In this document: positions 10,884 through 20,278 of the stretch, in pieces | How positions within the stretch are numbered: position 1 is the first letter of the stretch | Layout of the letters: each line of letters opens with the position of its first letter | NCBI RefSeq assembly: GCF_001427635.1 | Contig: NZ_LMHA01000001.1 | Location: 888,501-952,500 of the forward strand | Length of the DNA: 64,000 nucleotides | Source: Pseudoxanthomonas sp. Root65 | Lineage (GTDB): Bacteria; Pseudomonadota; Gammaproteobacteria; Xanthomonadales; Xanthomonadaceae | Reading direction: 5' to 3' | Notes under the pieces: generated by a model | Database searches by the model: none | Told to the model about the DNA's origin: nothing | Seen by the model: only the letters and a program-made list of their open reading frames with translations | Program-made: the position numbers and the translations under genes

Positions 10884-11324
10884 TCAGGGACGGAGCAGGA
10901 AGGTCACGGGCCCGTCGTTGACGAGGCTGATCACCATATGGGCACCGAAACGCCCGGTTTCCACCCTTCCCGCGTGGGTTTGCCGACAGATCGCGACCAG
11001 TTGATTGAAGCCCTGTTCAGCCTCGGCGGGCGGGGCGGCCGTGGTGAAGCTGGGACGCATGCCGGAGCGGGTGTCCGCCGCCAATGTGAACTGACTGACC
11101 AGCAGCAGGCCGCCGCCGGTATCGGCGAGGGACCGGTTCATGCGGCCCGCGTCGTCGGCAAATACCCGGTAGCCCAGCAGCCGATCGGCCATGCGCGCGA
11201 TCTGCGCCTCGCTGTCGCCCGGTTCCATGGCCACCAGTGCAAGCAGGCCGCCGTCGATGGCGCCCACGACGGTGTCGTCGACCGCCACCGAGGCCCGGGT
11301 CACACGCTGGATCAGGGAAAGCAT
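10884..11324 (-). CDS. dtd: D-aminoacyl-tRNA deacylase
   Basis: DTD hydrolyses D-aminoacyl-tRNAs and Gly-tRNA-Ala, preventing D-amino acids from entering protein. The 146 residues fit the family (145 in E. coli), with both active-site motifs: SQFTLAAD near 77-84 and NDGPVTFLL at the C-terminus (the NxGPxT loop). I chose ATG 11324 ([15 protein letters not shown]) because this is the universal DTD start; the longer frame to 11393 has no homologous N-terminus. It is divergent from the acyltransferase gene and lies 100 bp upstream of rpoD on the same strand. Confidence 0.96.
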   Translation of the reverse strand: MLSLIQRVTRASVAVDDTVVGAIDGGLLALVAMEPGDSEAQIARMADRLLGYRVFADDAGRMNRSLADTGGGLLLVSQFTLAADTRSGMRPSFTTAAPPAEAEQGFNQLVAICRQTHAGRVETGRFGAHMVISLVNDGPVTFLLRP

Positions 11325-11415
11325 GGACAGGGTTCCGGACAGGGGGCGACAGGATAACGGTCGCGCGCGCCCGATCCCGCGAGGGACCGCCATCCGGGTT
11401 GGCTACACTCGACGG

Positions 11416-12315
11416 ATGAAACCCGACACTCTCGCCGCCCTCGGCTACCACGTCGCCGCCCTGGTCGGCCGCCTTCCCTGGTCCTGGCTGCGCACGCTGG
11501 GCGATCTGATGGCGTGGGCCTGGCGGCGCGCGGACGCACGCGAAAGCCGGGTGACCCGCCGCAACCTCGAGATCGCCTACCCCGAGCTGCTGCCCGGTCA
11601 ACGTGAAGACCTGCACCAGGCCATCCTGCGGACCACCGCCCGGCAGGCGCTGGAAACCCTCCGCTTCTGGACCCGCCCGCCGGTGGACAACCTCGCCTGC
11701 CTGCGCGAACGCCACGGCGAAGCGCTCTACGACGCCGCGCTGGCCAGCGGCAAGGGCGTGATCGTCGCGGCGCCGCATTTCGGCAACTGGGAACTGCTCA
11801 ACCAGTGGCTGGCCTCGCGCGGTCCGCTGGCCATCGTCTACCGCCCGCCCGCCTCGCCGGTCGGTGACGCCTTCCTGCTGCGCGTGCGCGGCGCCGACAA
11901 CATCCGCCAGGTGCGCGCCGAAGGTCCGGCCGTGCGGCAGTTGTGGAAGGTCCTGAAGGAAGGCGGCGCGGTCGGCATCCTGCCCGACCAGCAGCCCAAG
12001 GCGGGCGATGGCGAATTCGCCCCGTTCTTCGGCAAGCCGGCCTTGACGATGACGCTGGTTTCGCGGCTCGCCGAACGCACCGGCGCCACCGTGCTGTTCG
12101 CATGGTGCGAACGGATCGGACCGGGACCGGACTTCGCGCTGCACGTCGAGCCCGCACCGCCCGCGATCGCCGATGCGGATCCGGTGACGGCGGTCACTGC
12201 GCTCAACGCAACCGTCGAACGGATCGCGCGCCGCGATCCCGCGCAGTACCAGTGGACGTACAAACGCTATACGCTGCGGCCACCGGGCAGCGGCGAGGAC
12301 ACGCCTTACCGCTGA
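11416..12315 (+). CDS. Lipid A biosynthesis-type lysophospholipid acyltransferase (LpxL/HtrB family)
   Basis: The 299-residue protein belongs to the HtrB/LpxL/LpxM acyltransferases, inner-membrane enzymes that add secondary acyl chains to lipid A or related lipids. The catalytic HX4(D/E) motif is visible as H121-FGNW-E126 in VIVAAPHFGNWELLNQ. The second substrate motif appears as GILPDQQPKAGDG, and YQWTYKRY near the C-terminus is typical. A weak hydrophobic N-terminus may anchor it. The start ATG 11416 fits homologues. It stands at the head of a plus-strand envelope run and is divergent from dtd. Which acyl position it modifies is not readable from sequence. Confidence 0.92.
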   Translation: MKPDTLAALGYHVAALVGRLPWSWLRTLGDLMAWAWRRADARESRVTRRNLEIAYPELLPGQREDLHQAILRTTARQALETLRFWTRPPVDNLACLRERHGEALYDAALASGKGVIVAAPHFGNWELLNQWLASRGPLAIVYRPPASPVGDAFLLRVRGADNIRQVRAEGPAVRQLWKVLKEGGAVGILPDQQPKAGDGEFAPFFGKPALTMTLVSRLAERTGATVLFAWCERIGPGPDFALHVEPAPPAIADADPVTAVTALNATVERIARRDPAQYQWTYKRYTLRPPGSGEDTPYR

Positions 12316-12395
12316 CCTGTTGGGGAGCGCGAACGGCATGCACCTGCACCGTTCCGCCACGACGCCTTCCACGCACCAAGGACGCGCCCGCTGCA

Positions 12396-12902
12396 ATGAG
12401 TGACCCCCTGGAGACCCTCGCGGTCGATGACATGTCGCGCCCCGACTGGCAGGCCCTGCCGACCCGCGGCGCCTGGCTGGCGGCCGTAGGCGGCGCGGCC
12501 CTGATGTTCCCGCTCGGCTTCCCGGCGTTCTTCATCTCGCGCGCGACCGATGTCGTGTCGCCCTGGCTCGCCGTTCCCGCGGCGGCGGCCGTGGGGGCGG
12601 TGCTGGGCGCGTGGGTCGCGGTCAGACGCCACCGGCGCACGCGCTGGCGCCTGGACGACCGCGGATTCGCCGTGCGCCGCGGCAACTGGTGGCAGAGCGA
12701 AACCCACGTGCCGATCTCGCGCGTGCAGCACCTCGACCTGAAACGCGGTCCGCTGGAGCGCAGCGCAGGCCTGTCCACGCTGGTGGTGCACACGGCCGGC
12801 ACGCGGATGGCGGCGGTCTCGGTGTCGGGCCTGGACGCGGACGACGCGGAGCGCCTGCGCGAGCGCCTGGCGACCCAGGTCGACCACGACGACGCGCTGT
12901 GA
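12396..12902 (+). CDS. Bacterial PH-domain membrane protein, YdbS-like
   Basis: A 168-residue protein with two N-terminal membrane helices (about 30-80) and one bPH2 domain in the second half (WRLDDRGFAVRRGNWWQSET, then VPISRVQHLDLKRGPLERSAGLSTLVVHTAG). The VPxSRIQHVDxxxGPxxRxxGL pattern is the hallmark of the YdbS family. Its TGA shares one base with the ATG of the next gene, which encodes the larger YdbT-like partner. In Bacillus such pairs affect membrane stress and bacteriocin tolerance; the role here is unknown. Confidence 0.88.
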   Translation: MSDPLETLAVDDMSRPDWQALPTRGAWLAAVGGAALMFPLGFPAFFISRATDVVSPWLAVPAAAAVGAVLGAWVAVRRHRRTRWRLDDRGFAVRRGNWWQSETHVPISRVQHLDLKRGPLERSAGLSTLVVHTAGTRMAAVSVSGLDADDAERLRERLATQVDHDDAL

Positions 12903-14434
12903 TGGAAGACGTTCTGCAGCCCGGCAACGGACCCGATGAGCGCCGACTGCACCCGTGGTCGTGGCTGTTCGTACTGCTGCAACAGCTGAAGCAGTTCATC
13001 TTCCCGCTGGTCGCGCTGCTGGTGTTCGGCGCGCGCAGGAGCGAAGGCGATGGCGAGTTGTGGGCTTCGCTCGCGCCGGTCATCGGCATCGCCGTGCTGG
13101 TGGTGCTGGCGATCCTGCAGTACTTCACCTACCGCTACACGATCGGGCGCGACGGCCTGACGGTGCGCGAAGGCTTGCTGCATCGTTCACGGCGGGAAAT
13201 CCCGTTCTCGCGCATCCACAACGTCGTCGTCCACCAGTCGCTGCTGCACCGTGTGTTCGGCGTGGCGGAAGTGCGCCTCGAGTCGGCGGGCGGGCAGAAG
13301 CCGGAAGCGCAGATGCGCGTGCTCGGCCTGCGCGAGGCGCTGGCGCTGGAGGACCTGGTGCGGCACCAGGCACGGGGTACGGCATCCACAGAGTCCGAAC
13401 CCGGCGTGGCCACGCGCACGGACGGCACCACGCTGCTTTCGCTGTCGACATGGGAAGTCATCCGGCTGGGCCTGATCTCCAATCGCGGCATGATCGTGGT
13501 GGCGGCCGCCTTTGGTGCCATGTGGCAGATCCTGCCGGAGAACAGGATCGAACAGATGTTCCGTCAGGGCGCACAGCAGGCGTACGGCTATGCCGAAGAC
13601 CTGCACCTGGGCTGGCTGGGCGGTGCCGCCGGTGGCGTCGCCCTGATCGGCGTGGCACTGGCGCTGGTGCGCCTGCTGTCCGTGGCGCTGGCGCTGTCGC
13701 AGTTCCACGGTTTCCGGCTGACCGAAGAGCCCCGCCGGTTGATGGTGGAGCGTGGCCTGTTCGCGCGCCTGCGCACCAGCGTGGCACGCCGGCGCATCCA
13801 GGCGTGGACGCTGCACGAGGGGGTACTGCACCGCGTATTCGGTCGTCGATCGCTGCGCATCGATACCGCGGTGGCGGAGAAGTCGGGCCAGCAGGACACG
13901 CGCGCGCTCAAGGATGTCGCGCCGATCGCCACACCCGAGGCCTGCGATGCCCTGATCACTCACCTGCTGCCGCACGCGCAGTGGCCTCGCGGCGACTGGC
14001 AGGCCGTGCATGCGTCCGCGCGCTGGCGCCTGTGGTTGCCGTCGCTGGCATGGCTGCTGCCGGTGACCCTGCTGGCGGCCTGGCACTGGGGTGCGTGGGG
14101 ATGGCTGGGGCTGGCCTGGATCCTGTTCGCCGCCCATGCCGCACGCCGGCAGGCCAGCCGCATGGGATGGGCGCTCGACGCGCACCTGGTCGCCGTTCGC
14201 AGCGGCTGGTGGTCGCGCTACTGGCGCTTCGCCGAGATCGACAAGCTGCAGGCGCTGCGCCTGTCTCGCTCGCCGCTGGACCTGCGCTTCGGTACCGCGA
14301 CGCTCTGGCTGGATACCGCCGGCGCGAGCGGCATCGCCGCGCCGCTGGCGTTGCGCTTCGTGCCCGAGGCAGATGCCCGGGCCGCCCACGAACAGCTCAC
14401 CACCGCGCTGGCGCGACGCCGCCTGCACTGGTAA
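12902..14434 (+). CDS. Bacterial PH-domain membrane protein with three bPH2 domains, YdbT-like
   Basis: The 510-residue protein alternates membrane pairs with bPH2 domains. Helices lie near 20-75, then PH1 (REIPFSRIHNVVVHQSLLHR), helices near 185-265, PH2 (RRRIQAWTLHEGVLHRVFGR), helices near 375-415 and PH3 (AEIDKLQALRLSRSPLDLRF). This is the full YdbT layout. It is translationally coupled to the small YdbS-like gene (TGATG overlap). Base composition and codon use match the core genome. The pair lies between a lipid A acyltransferase and LPS glycosyltransferases, so an envelope role is likely but unproven. Confidence 0.88.
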   Translation: MEDVLQPGNGPDERRLHPWSWLFVLLQQLKQFIFPLVALLVFGARRSEGDGELWASLAPVIGIAVLVVLAILQYFTYRYTIGRDGLTVREGLLHRSRREIPFSRIHNVVVHQSLLHRVFGVAEVRLESAGGQKPEAQMRVLGLREALALEDLVRHQARGTASTESEPGVATRTDGTTLLSLSTWEVIRLGLISNRGMIVVAAAFGAMWQILPENRIEQMFRQGAQQAYGYAEDLHLGWLGGAAGGVALIGVALALVRLLSVALALSQFHGFRLTEEPRRLMVERGLFARLRTSVARRRIQAWTLHEGVLHRVFGRRSLRIDTAVAEKSGQQDTRALKDVAPIATPEACDALITHLLPHAQWPRGDWQAVHASARWRLWLPSLAWLLPVTLLAAWHWGAWGWLGLAWILFAAHAARRQASRMGWALDAHLVAVRSGWWSRYWRFAEIDKLQALRLSRSPLDLRFGTATLWLDTAGASGIAAPLALRFVPEADARAAHEQLTTALARRRLHW

Positions 14435-14460
14435 CCCGTTCCGAGCCACGCCCTTACGTC

Positions 14461-15216
14461 ATGACCTCTCCGCTTCCGCTGTCCGCCGTCATCATCACCA
14501 AGAACGAGGCCGACCGGCTGGGTCGCTGCCTCGCCTCGCTGCAGGGCATCTGCAGCGAAATCCTGGTGCTGGACTGCGGATCCGATGATGAAACGGTGGC
14601 GCTCGCGCAGTCGTACGGCGCACGCGTCGAACACCAGGACTGGCTGGGCTTCGCCGGCCAGAAGAACGAAGCCATCCGCCGCGCCACCCAGCCGTGGCTG
14701 CTGCTGATGGACGCGGACGAATGGCTGGCCGACGGCAGCGAGGCGTCGCTGCGCGCCCTGTTCGCCAGTGGCGACATCGAGCAGGCCGATGTGTGGCGAT
14801 TGAAGCGCTGCAACTGGTTCCTCGGCCGCATGCTCAGCGGATTCGAGCGCACGGAGCGGCTGGTGCGGCCGGATCATCGCTATCTGCCGATGCGCGTGCA
14901 CGAGAAACCCGACCTGGCCGGCAAGCGCGTGTGGGACTGCGACATCGTCATCGAGCACAACACCGCGCGTTCGCTGGACGCGCATCGGGCGAAGAATGCC
15001 TGCTACGCCCGCCTGTGGGCCGAGCAGCGGCATGCCGACGGTAAACGCTGTTCCGCGCTCAGTCCCTGGACCCACGCCGCCGCGTACTGGCTGAAGATGT
15101 ACCTGCTGCGCGCAGCCTGGCGCGATGGCCGCCAGGGCTGGTGGTTCCATGCCAGCCACGCGCAGGCCGTCATCGACAAGTACCGCCACCTGCATGCGCT
15201 GGGGAAAAACGCATGA
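14461..15216 (+). CDS. Family-2 glycosyltransferase (WaaE/KdtX-like LPS core enzyme)
   Basis: A 251-residue GT2 enzyme. LSAVIITKNEADRLGRCLAS is the nucleotide-sugar start, LVLDCGSDDETV holds the first Asp pair, and LLMDADEWL is the DxD-type metal site. The WLGFAGQKNEA segment and the C-terminal WKMYLLR-like membrane-proximal region match KdtX/WaaE beta-glucosyltransferases of the LPS inner core. It starts 26 nt after the PH-domain gene, and its stop overlaps the start of the family-9 transferase, so the two are coupled. A paralogue of similar length lies at 18237-19052. The acceptor sugar is unknown. Confidence 0.9.
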   Translation: MTSPLPLSAVIITKNEADRLGRCLASLQGICSEILVLDCGSDDETVALAQSYGARVEHQDWLGFAGQKNEAIRRATQPWLLLMDADEWLADGSEASLRALFASGDIEQADVWRLKRCNWFLGRMLSGFERTERLVRPDHRYLPMRVHEKPDLAGKRVWDCDIVIEHNTARSLDAHRAKNACYARLWAEQRHADGKRCSALSPWTHAAAYWLKMYLLRAAWRDGRQGWWFHASHAQAVIDKYRHLHALGKNA

Positions 15217-16259
15217 GCCTCACCGCCCCCCCCCTGGTTGTCCGCTGCGGGGCATTCGGCGATGTGGTGATGCTGACCACGATGATCCGGCTGCTGCATG
15301 CGCGCTACGGCCAGCGCGTCGATGTGCTGGGTTCTGGCGGCTGGACATCCCCGTTGCTGACGCCCTTGCCCGAGATCGGTCACGTGCAGATCGTGAGCAG
15401 CCGAAATACGCCGTATCCGCTCTGCCCGAGCCAATGGGCTGCGGTGCGCTGGCTGCGCGCGCGTGGCCGCGGTCCGGTCTACGTCTGCGATACCGATGCC
15501 GCGACGTTGCAGTTGCTGTCGCGTGCCGGCCTGAGCGTCGACGATATCGTGCAGCGCACCCGTGAGGACGACGAAAGCGACGGCGTGACCCGCCTGTGGC
15601 CGGACCGTTGGCTGCGGATCGGCATGCGGGACCCGTTGCACCCTTATCCGACGCGCACCGTCGAACCGTCCATCTACCGCTTTCCATACCTGCAGATCAC
15701 CGATGCGGATCGTGTCGACCTGGCGGCCTGGCGCGCCGGCCGGCAGCTGGAAGGTCAATGCGTGCTGTTCCAGCCCGGCAACAAGCGCACCCACAAACGC
15801 GGCAACGTGGGAACGGCATCGCATCCCAAGTACTGGCCACCCCGCGCATGGGCACAGGTCGCCGCCGCGATCTGGCAGCGCCTGCCGCACGCCCGCATCG
15901 TGCTGTGCGGATCGCCCGCCGAGCACGGTGTGTTGGACGAGATTGCGGCCGCCACCGGGCGCGATGCGCGCCTGTACAACGCCGCCCGCGAGTTGCCGGT
16001 GCCACGCTTGCTGGCCCTGCTGGAGCAGGCCCACAGCCTGGTATCGGTGGACACCGGCCCGGCGCACGCCGCGGCCGCCCTGAGTTGCCCGCTGGTGGTC
16101 ATGTTCGGCGCCGCCTCGCCCGCGAAATGGCGCCCGATCGGCCCCGGCGCGATCACCGTGCTGGGCGGCGAACGCGGCGAAGCCAGCCGGGTGCGTGACA
16201 TTCCGGCCGATGACGTGATCGCGGCATGGTCGTCGCTGCCGGACCGCAACGCCGGCTGA
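15213..16259 (+). CDS. Family-9 glycosyltransferase (heptosyltransferase-like)
   Basis: The 348-residue protein has the GT9 two-domain layout. The N-terminal loop is VVRCGAFGDVVMLTTMIRLL (the heptosyltransferase GxxGD motif). The C-terminal donor domain includes LFQPGNKRTHKRGNVGTA and the signature SVDTGPAHAAAALSCPLVVMFG. GT9 enzymes transfer heptose or related sugars to LPS core on the cytosolic membrane face. It is translationally coupled (ATGA) to the GT2 gene upstream and converges on the next gene with a 9-bp gap. Assignment to WaaC, WaaF or WaaQ is not possible by eye. Confidence 0.9.
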   Translation: MSLTAPPLVVRCGAFGDVVMLTTMIRLLHARYGQRVDVLGSGGWTSPLLTPLPEIGHVQIVSSRNTPYPLCPSQWAAVRWLRARGRGPVYVCDTDAATLQLLSRAGLSVDDIVQRTREDDESDGVTRLWPDRWLRIGMRDPLHPYPTRTVEPSIYRFPYLQITDADRVDLAAWRAGRQLEGQCVLFQPGNKRTHKRGNVGTASHPKYWPPRAWAQVAAAIWQRLPHARIVLCGSPAEHGVLDEIAAATGRDARLYNAARELPVPRLLALLEQAHSLVSVDTGPAHAAAALSCPLVVMFGAASPAKWRPIGPGAITVLGGERGEASRVRDIPADDVIAAWSSLPDRNAG

Positions 16260-16268
16260 GTCCCGCGG

Positions 16269-17102
16269 TCAGCCCGCCGGGCTGTGAGGCGTCGACTTCT
16301 CGATACCGTAGGGCGTCCAGGTGATCCGTTGCGCACGTGTCTGCGCGCGGATCGCCAGGTTGCGCTCGACCGATTCGCGCGTCTTGTAGCCGCGCGCATG
16401 GTCCAGGTGCACGCACACCGCCCGGTGGCGGATCTGCTTGCCGCGGATACCGTGGTTCTCCAGCCGCTCCCCCAGCTCGCGGTCGGGGCCGCCGTACTTC
16501 ATGCGCTCGTCGTAGCCGTTGATCGCCAGCAGATCCGCCTTCCACGCCGACGAATTGCAGTTGTTGAACGTCGGCTTCGTGGTGGTGATGCTGTCCAGCA
16601 GCCTGCCGCCCGCGCTTCCAGCGCCGAGCTTCAACGTGTTCGACAGACCGAGACGGTCCTGCGCACGCAGCCAGCCACGATCGAAGCAGCGGCCGTCACG
16701 GATGTCGTCCGCGGTGATCGCCTTGCTGAGCTTCATGCTGAGCTTGCAGTACCCGCCCGACAGGAAACGTCCCGGCTCGGCCTGCTCCGCATGGACCTGC
16801 ACGAAATCGCGGCGCGGGATGCAGTCGCCGTCGGTGAACAGGATGTAGTCGTGCCGCGCCTCCAGGATGGCGGCATTGAGGATCTCCTGGCGGCGATAGC
16901 CATCGTCGGCATGCCAGACATGGCGCAGCGGCACCGGATAGTCCGCGGCGAACCGCTCCACCAGCGCGCGGGTGGTATCCCGGGAGCCATCGTCGGCGAC
17001 GATCAGCTCGAATTCCCGCCAGCTCTGGTTGCGGTAGCCCAGCAGGACCTTCTCCAGCCACTCCTCGGCGTTGTACGTACTGGCAATGACGGTGATGTTC
17101 AT
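16269..17102 (-). CDS. Family-2 glycosyltransferase
   Basis: A 277-residue GT2 protein with ITVIASTYNAEEWLEKVL at the start, VADDGSRDTTRALV as the first Asp region, and LFTDGDCIPRRDF as the DxD metal site. The later stretch GGRLLDSITTTKPTFNNCNS and GGPDRELGERLENHGIRG matches a galactosyltransferase-C type end domain (ExxED-like base region). I chose ATG 17102 (MNITVIAS) over the longer frame start at 17141. It is the last gene of a minus-strand LPS run (16269-21529) and converges on the heptosyltransferase gene. Confidence 0.88.
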   Translation of the reverse strand: MNITVIASTYNAEEWLEKVLLGYRNQSWREFELIVADDGSRDTTRALVERFAADYPVPLRHVWHADDGYRRQEILNAAILEARHDYILFTDGDCIPRRDFVQVHAEQAEPGRFLSGGYCKLSMKLSKAITADDIRDGRCFDRGWLRAQDRLGLSNTLKLGAGSAGGRLLDSITTTKPTFNNCNSSAWKADLLAINGYDERMKYGGPDRELGERLENHGIRGKQIRHRAVCVHLDHARGYKTRESVERNLAIRAQTRAQRITWTPYGIEKSTPHSPAG

Positions 17103-17208
17103 GATGCTCCTCCCCACGTGCGCGCCGTCCGTGCCCGGCACGGCGCCCGCTTCCCATGCGGATTGTCCCGCGCCTTGATGACAGCTGGTAGTGCCCGCCG
17201 GCCTGGCG

Positions 17209-18237
17209 TCAGGCAGGACCCCAGTAGCCGATTCGACGGCGGATCTTCAGCTTGCGCCACAGGTTCATCGGCTTGCGCCGGGGATTGCGCGATCCGGACG
17301 CGATGAACGCGTCGATGGCGTCCAGAACGCGTTCGCTGGACCGGCCGTCACGGTACGGATGGATGCTGTCGGCATAGGCGACGATGGCCTGCATCAGTTC
17401 GGGCGGACGCGCCAGCGCGCGGCAGATCGCCGGCTCGAACTGGCCGGCCTGGTCGATGTCGATCAGTTGCGGGCCGGGGCGGCGATTCTTGAACGTCACC
17501 ACCGGCTTGTGGGTGAGCAGGAATTCGTTGAGCGCGGAGGACGTGTCGGAACACATCATGTCCACCTGCGGGAACAGGTCGAGGATGTTGTCGTCGTCGG
17601 CGAAACGCAGGTAATCGTTCTCCAGCGCGCGGAACTTCGCCACCGTGTCCGGGTTCATCTTCGGATGGAACGTCACGATCCAGCGCCATTCGCCGCTGCG
17701 CGAAAGCCGTTTCACCTCCTCGTACAAGGTTTCGGCAGCACTCCACGAGGGCGAGAACGTGGAGTGGTACAGGATGACGGGTGGATTGCGCACCGGTGGC
17801 AGCCCGCCCGCTATGTCCTTCATGAAAGGGTCGATCTTCGGCCAGCCGGTCTCGACGACCTTGAAGTGGCCGACGCGCTCGGCGATCTCGGAGAACGCGC
17901 GGGTGTCGTTCGGCCCCGTGGTGCAGTACAGATCGAAGAAGCCGCGGATGTAGATGTGCCGCGGCTTGCCGGCATCGAAGCCATGGAAGGTCTCGACCTT
18001 CACGCCGGGAAAGAAGTGCGGCACCGCATTGCTGCCGGTGATCACGGCGATGGCGTTCCAGCGACGGACCTCTTCCGTGGTCGTCAGCAGCTTCTCGTCC
18101 GGACGCAGGTCTTCGGCGCCCGGGCCATCGAAGAACCACGCTGCCTCGCCGCCGCGCGCGCGGATGGCGTCCTGCAGCGGACGCAGGATGGCGAGCGCGT
18201 AACGCTCGGAGCCATAGAGGAGGTAATGCTTGGCCAT
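17209..18237 (-). CDS. CDP-glycerol:poly(glycerophosphate) glycerophosphotransferase-like protein
   Basis: A 342-residue GT-B-like protein. NAIAVITGSNAVPHFFPGVK, VETFHGFDAGK, then VILYHSTFSPSWSAAETLYE and LFPQVDMMCSDTSSALNEFL match the Glyphos_transf (TagB/TagF) family, including the H-G near the acceptor site and the D-T-S-S donor motif. In Gram-negative LPS loci such enzymes move glycerol phosphate or related groups, or act as core transferases. I chose ATG 18237 (MAKHYLLYGSERYALAIL); the start shares one base with the TGA of the upstream GT2 gene. Substrate not known. Confidence 0.82.
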   Translation of the reverse strand: MAKHYLLYGSERYALAILRPLQDAIRARGGEAAWFFDGPGAEDLRPDEKLLTTTEEVRRWNAIAVITGSNAVPHFFPGVKVETFHGFDAGKPRHIYIRGFFDLYCTTGPNDTRAFSEIAERVGHFKVVETGWPKIDPFMKDIAGGLPPVRNPPVILYHSTFSPSWSAAETLYEEVKRLSRSGEWRWIVTFHPKMNPDTVAKFRALENDYLRFADDDNILDLFPQVDMMCSDTSSALNEFLLTHKPVVTFKNRRPGPQLIDIDQAGQFEPAICRALARPPELMQAIVAYADSIHPYRDGRSSERVLDAIDAFIASGSRNPRRKPMNLWRKLKIRRRIGYWGPA

Positions 18238-19052
18238 CAGTGTTCCAGATCGTGGCGGGCGAGCTTGCGGTGCGCGGCTTCGACGGAGGCCGGGTTGTGC
18301 TGCATCTCGTAGTAGCGCATGCGCTTGTAGACGGCGTAGCTGGCGGCCGTCTGCGCGATGATGAAGCCTCGCCAGCCATCCAGGAACGCCAGCCGCAGCA
18401 GGTAGTCCTTGACGAAGGCCGAGAGGTAGACCAGCGGCGTCAGCCACATGCGGACCGGGCGACGCTTGTCCCGCCAGTCCAGCGCTTTCAGTTCGCTATA
18501 GCGCAGCACTTTCAGCTGCTTGTGCACCAGGCTGGGGTTATCGGCGTGGTTGAACGGCGCCTTGAATTCCGCGGTCTCGCCTTCGAACCGCAGGGATTCG
18601 TGCACGCGCGCATTGGTCCATCGCGCGCGGCCGCGATGGTAGACGCGCGCCGACCGCTCGCCGACCATCGGCCGGTACCAGCGCATCGGGGCGCCCATCA
18701 GCCAGGTGCGTCGGCGCAGCCAGGCACCGGCCTTCGCCGACGCCATAAGCCCGGGCAGCCCAGCCTCGAGCTGAGCGGCCAGCTCGGGCGACAGGAACTC
18801 GTCCGCATCCAATACGAGGATCCAGTCGTGCGCCGCCTGCGTGCTGGCGAAATTGCGCTGCGGTCCGAAGCCCAGCCAGTCCTGGTGCACCACCCGGGCG
18901 CCGTGCGCCTTCGCGATGGCGACGGTGTCGTCCTGGCTGCCGCTGTCCACCACCACCTTGTCCGCAGCGAAGGGCACGCAGTCCAGGCAGCGGGCAATGT
19001 TCGCCGCTTCGTTGTGGGTGATGACAACGAGCGAAAGGGGAAGAAGGGACAT
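18237..19052 (-). CDS. Family-2 glycosyltransferase (WaaE/KdtX-like)
   Basis: The 271 residues closely parallel the GT2 at 14461-15216. LSLVVITHNEAANIARCLDC, VDSGSQDDTVAIAKAHGARV, QDWLGFGPQRNFA and LVLDADEFLS are present in the same order. The C-terminal AFVKDYLLRLAFLDGWRGF is a re-entrant or membrane-associated helix typical of the KdtX branch. The two were probably separated by duplication and now sit on opposite strands of the same LPS region. Its stop overlaps the start of the glycerophosphotransferase-like gene, so both are likely one operon. Confidence 0.9.
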   Translation of the reverse strand: MSLLPLSLVVITHNEAANIARCLDCVPFAADKVVVDSGSQDDTVAIAKAHGARVVHQDWLGFGPQRNFASTQAAHDWILVLDADEFLSPELAAQLEAGLPGLMASAKAGAWLRRRTWLMGAPMRWYRPMVGERSARVYHRGRARWTNARVHESLRFEGETAEFKAPFNHADNPSLVHKQLKVLRYSELKALDWRDKRRPVRMWLTPLVYLSAFVKDYLLRLAFLDGWRGFIIAQTAASYAVYKRMRYYEMQHNPASVEAAHRKLARHDLEH

Positions 19053-19098
19053 CGGCGGATTCTACCCGCTACCGCCAACGGTCTGCGGCGTTGACGCC

Positions 19099-20181
19099 TC
19101 AGGCCTGCGCGGCCGGCAGCGCTCTTGCCGGGTCGGCGAAGGCGTCGGTGGCGAGTCCCGGTGGTCTGTTCGAGGTGGCCGCATCGTGCACCGGGTTGCC
19201 CGCCAGGGCGACCACCGCATCGACCAGCCGCGAACGGAACGCCGCATCGTTGTCGAGGAAGAACGTGCGCGCCGCGTCCTGCTTGGCACGCACCTCCGTG
19301 TCGTCCATCGCCAGTGCGCATGCCACCGCGGCTTCCAGCGCATCCGCTTCCACCAGATAGCGCGTGGCCAGCTGTTGCCGATCCGTGCGGGCATAGGGCA
19401 TCAGGATGCCGCGCTCCGGGGTCACCAGCTCGTTCATGGGTTCTGCGTCGGTCGTCAGCACGATCGCGCCCACGCTCAGCGCTTCGACGATGTAATGGCC
19501 GAAACCCTCGGTCTCCGACGGACACAGGTGGAACAGGTTCGCGTTCTGCAGTTCGCGCAGCTCAGCATCGTCAAGATAGTCCACGCGGTGGACGATGTTC
19601 GCCGCCCGCGGCCGGAAGTCCGCCATGCGCGGGTGCTGCACGACGGTCAGCACGGGCCAATCCGGGTGCCGCGCCCATGTCTCCATCACCATGCGCGTGC
19701 GCTTTGCGCTGCTGCGCCCGGCTAGGTGGAGGAAGCTGCGCTGGCGCTCGACACCGGGCATGTGACGGTCGCCACTGGTAAAGCCGATCGGCGAAACGCC
19801 GCAGCCGTGTCGCTGGAAAATCGGCTCGGCATGCCGGGTCTTCGTCATCACCTGGTCGATGTGGCGCAGTCGGCGCACGTCGGCCGGCAGGCACCACTCG
19901 GGATTCGGAATGAAGGCGTTCCGCTCCGCCGCCTGCAGGTACTCGGGCTTGACGTGCTCGAGCATGATGTTGAGGTCGTAGCGCTCACGGCCCAGCAGGC
20001 GCCGCCCGGTCAGACGCGCGCGCTGCAGCCACGGTCCGAACCACTTCCTGAGCTTGCCCCGCCCGCGCGCGGGCTGGAGATGGACCTGCAGCCCGGCCTC
20101 CCGCAGCGCGTGTTCGATGAGGCGAAGGTCGCGGCTCAGGCCGACACCGTTGTCCCAACCGATCAGGTTCACGCGGGGCAT
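19099..20181 (-). CDS. Glycosyltransferase, GT-B fold (family-4-like)
   Basis: A 360-residue retaining-type transferase. The N-terminal half is basic (GRGKLRKWFGPWLQRARLTG), suggesting membrane contact. The C-terminal half has the GT4 donor site: SFLHLAGRSSAKRTRMVME, then LFHLCPSETEGFGHYIVEAL with the E-x7-E pair (E-TEGFGHYIV-E). It follows the O-antigen-ligase-like gene on the minus strand with a 97-bp gap and precedes the GT2 gene. The sugar is unknown. Confidence 0.85.
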   Translation of the reverse strand: MPRVNLIGWDNGVGLSRDLRLIEHALREAGLQVHLQPARGRGKLRKWFGPWLQRARLTGRRLLGRERYDLNIMLEHVKPEYLQAAERNAFIPNPEWCLPADVRRLRHIDQVMTKTRHAEPIFQRHGCGVSPIGFTSGDRHMPGVERQRSFLHLAGRSSAKRTRMVMETWARHPDWPVLTVVQHPRMADFRPRAANIVHRVDYLDDAELRELQNANLFHLCPSETEGFGHYIVEALSVGAIVLTTDAEPMNELVTPERGILMPYARTDRQQLATRYLVEADALEAAVACALAMDDTEVRAKQDAARTFFLDNDAAFRSRLVDAVVALAGNPVHDAATSNRPPGLATDAFADPARALPAAQA

Positions 20182-20278
20182 AAAGAGGGGGCTTGCGGGG
20201 GAGCGCCGATTTTAGGAAGCGGTGTCTGACTCAAATGTGAGAGCCAGCTACCTCGTCTCCACCGCATTTCACTGCAGT

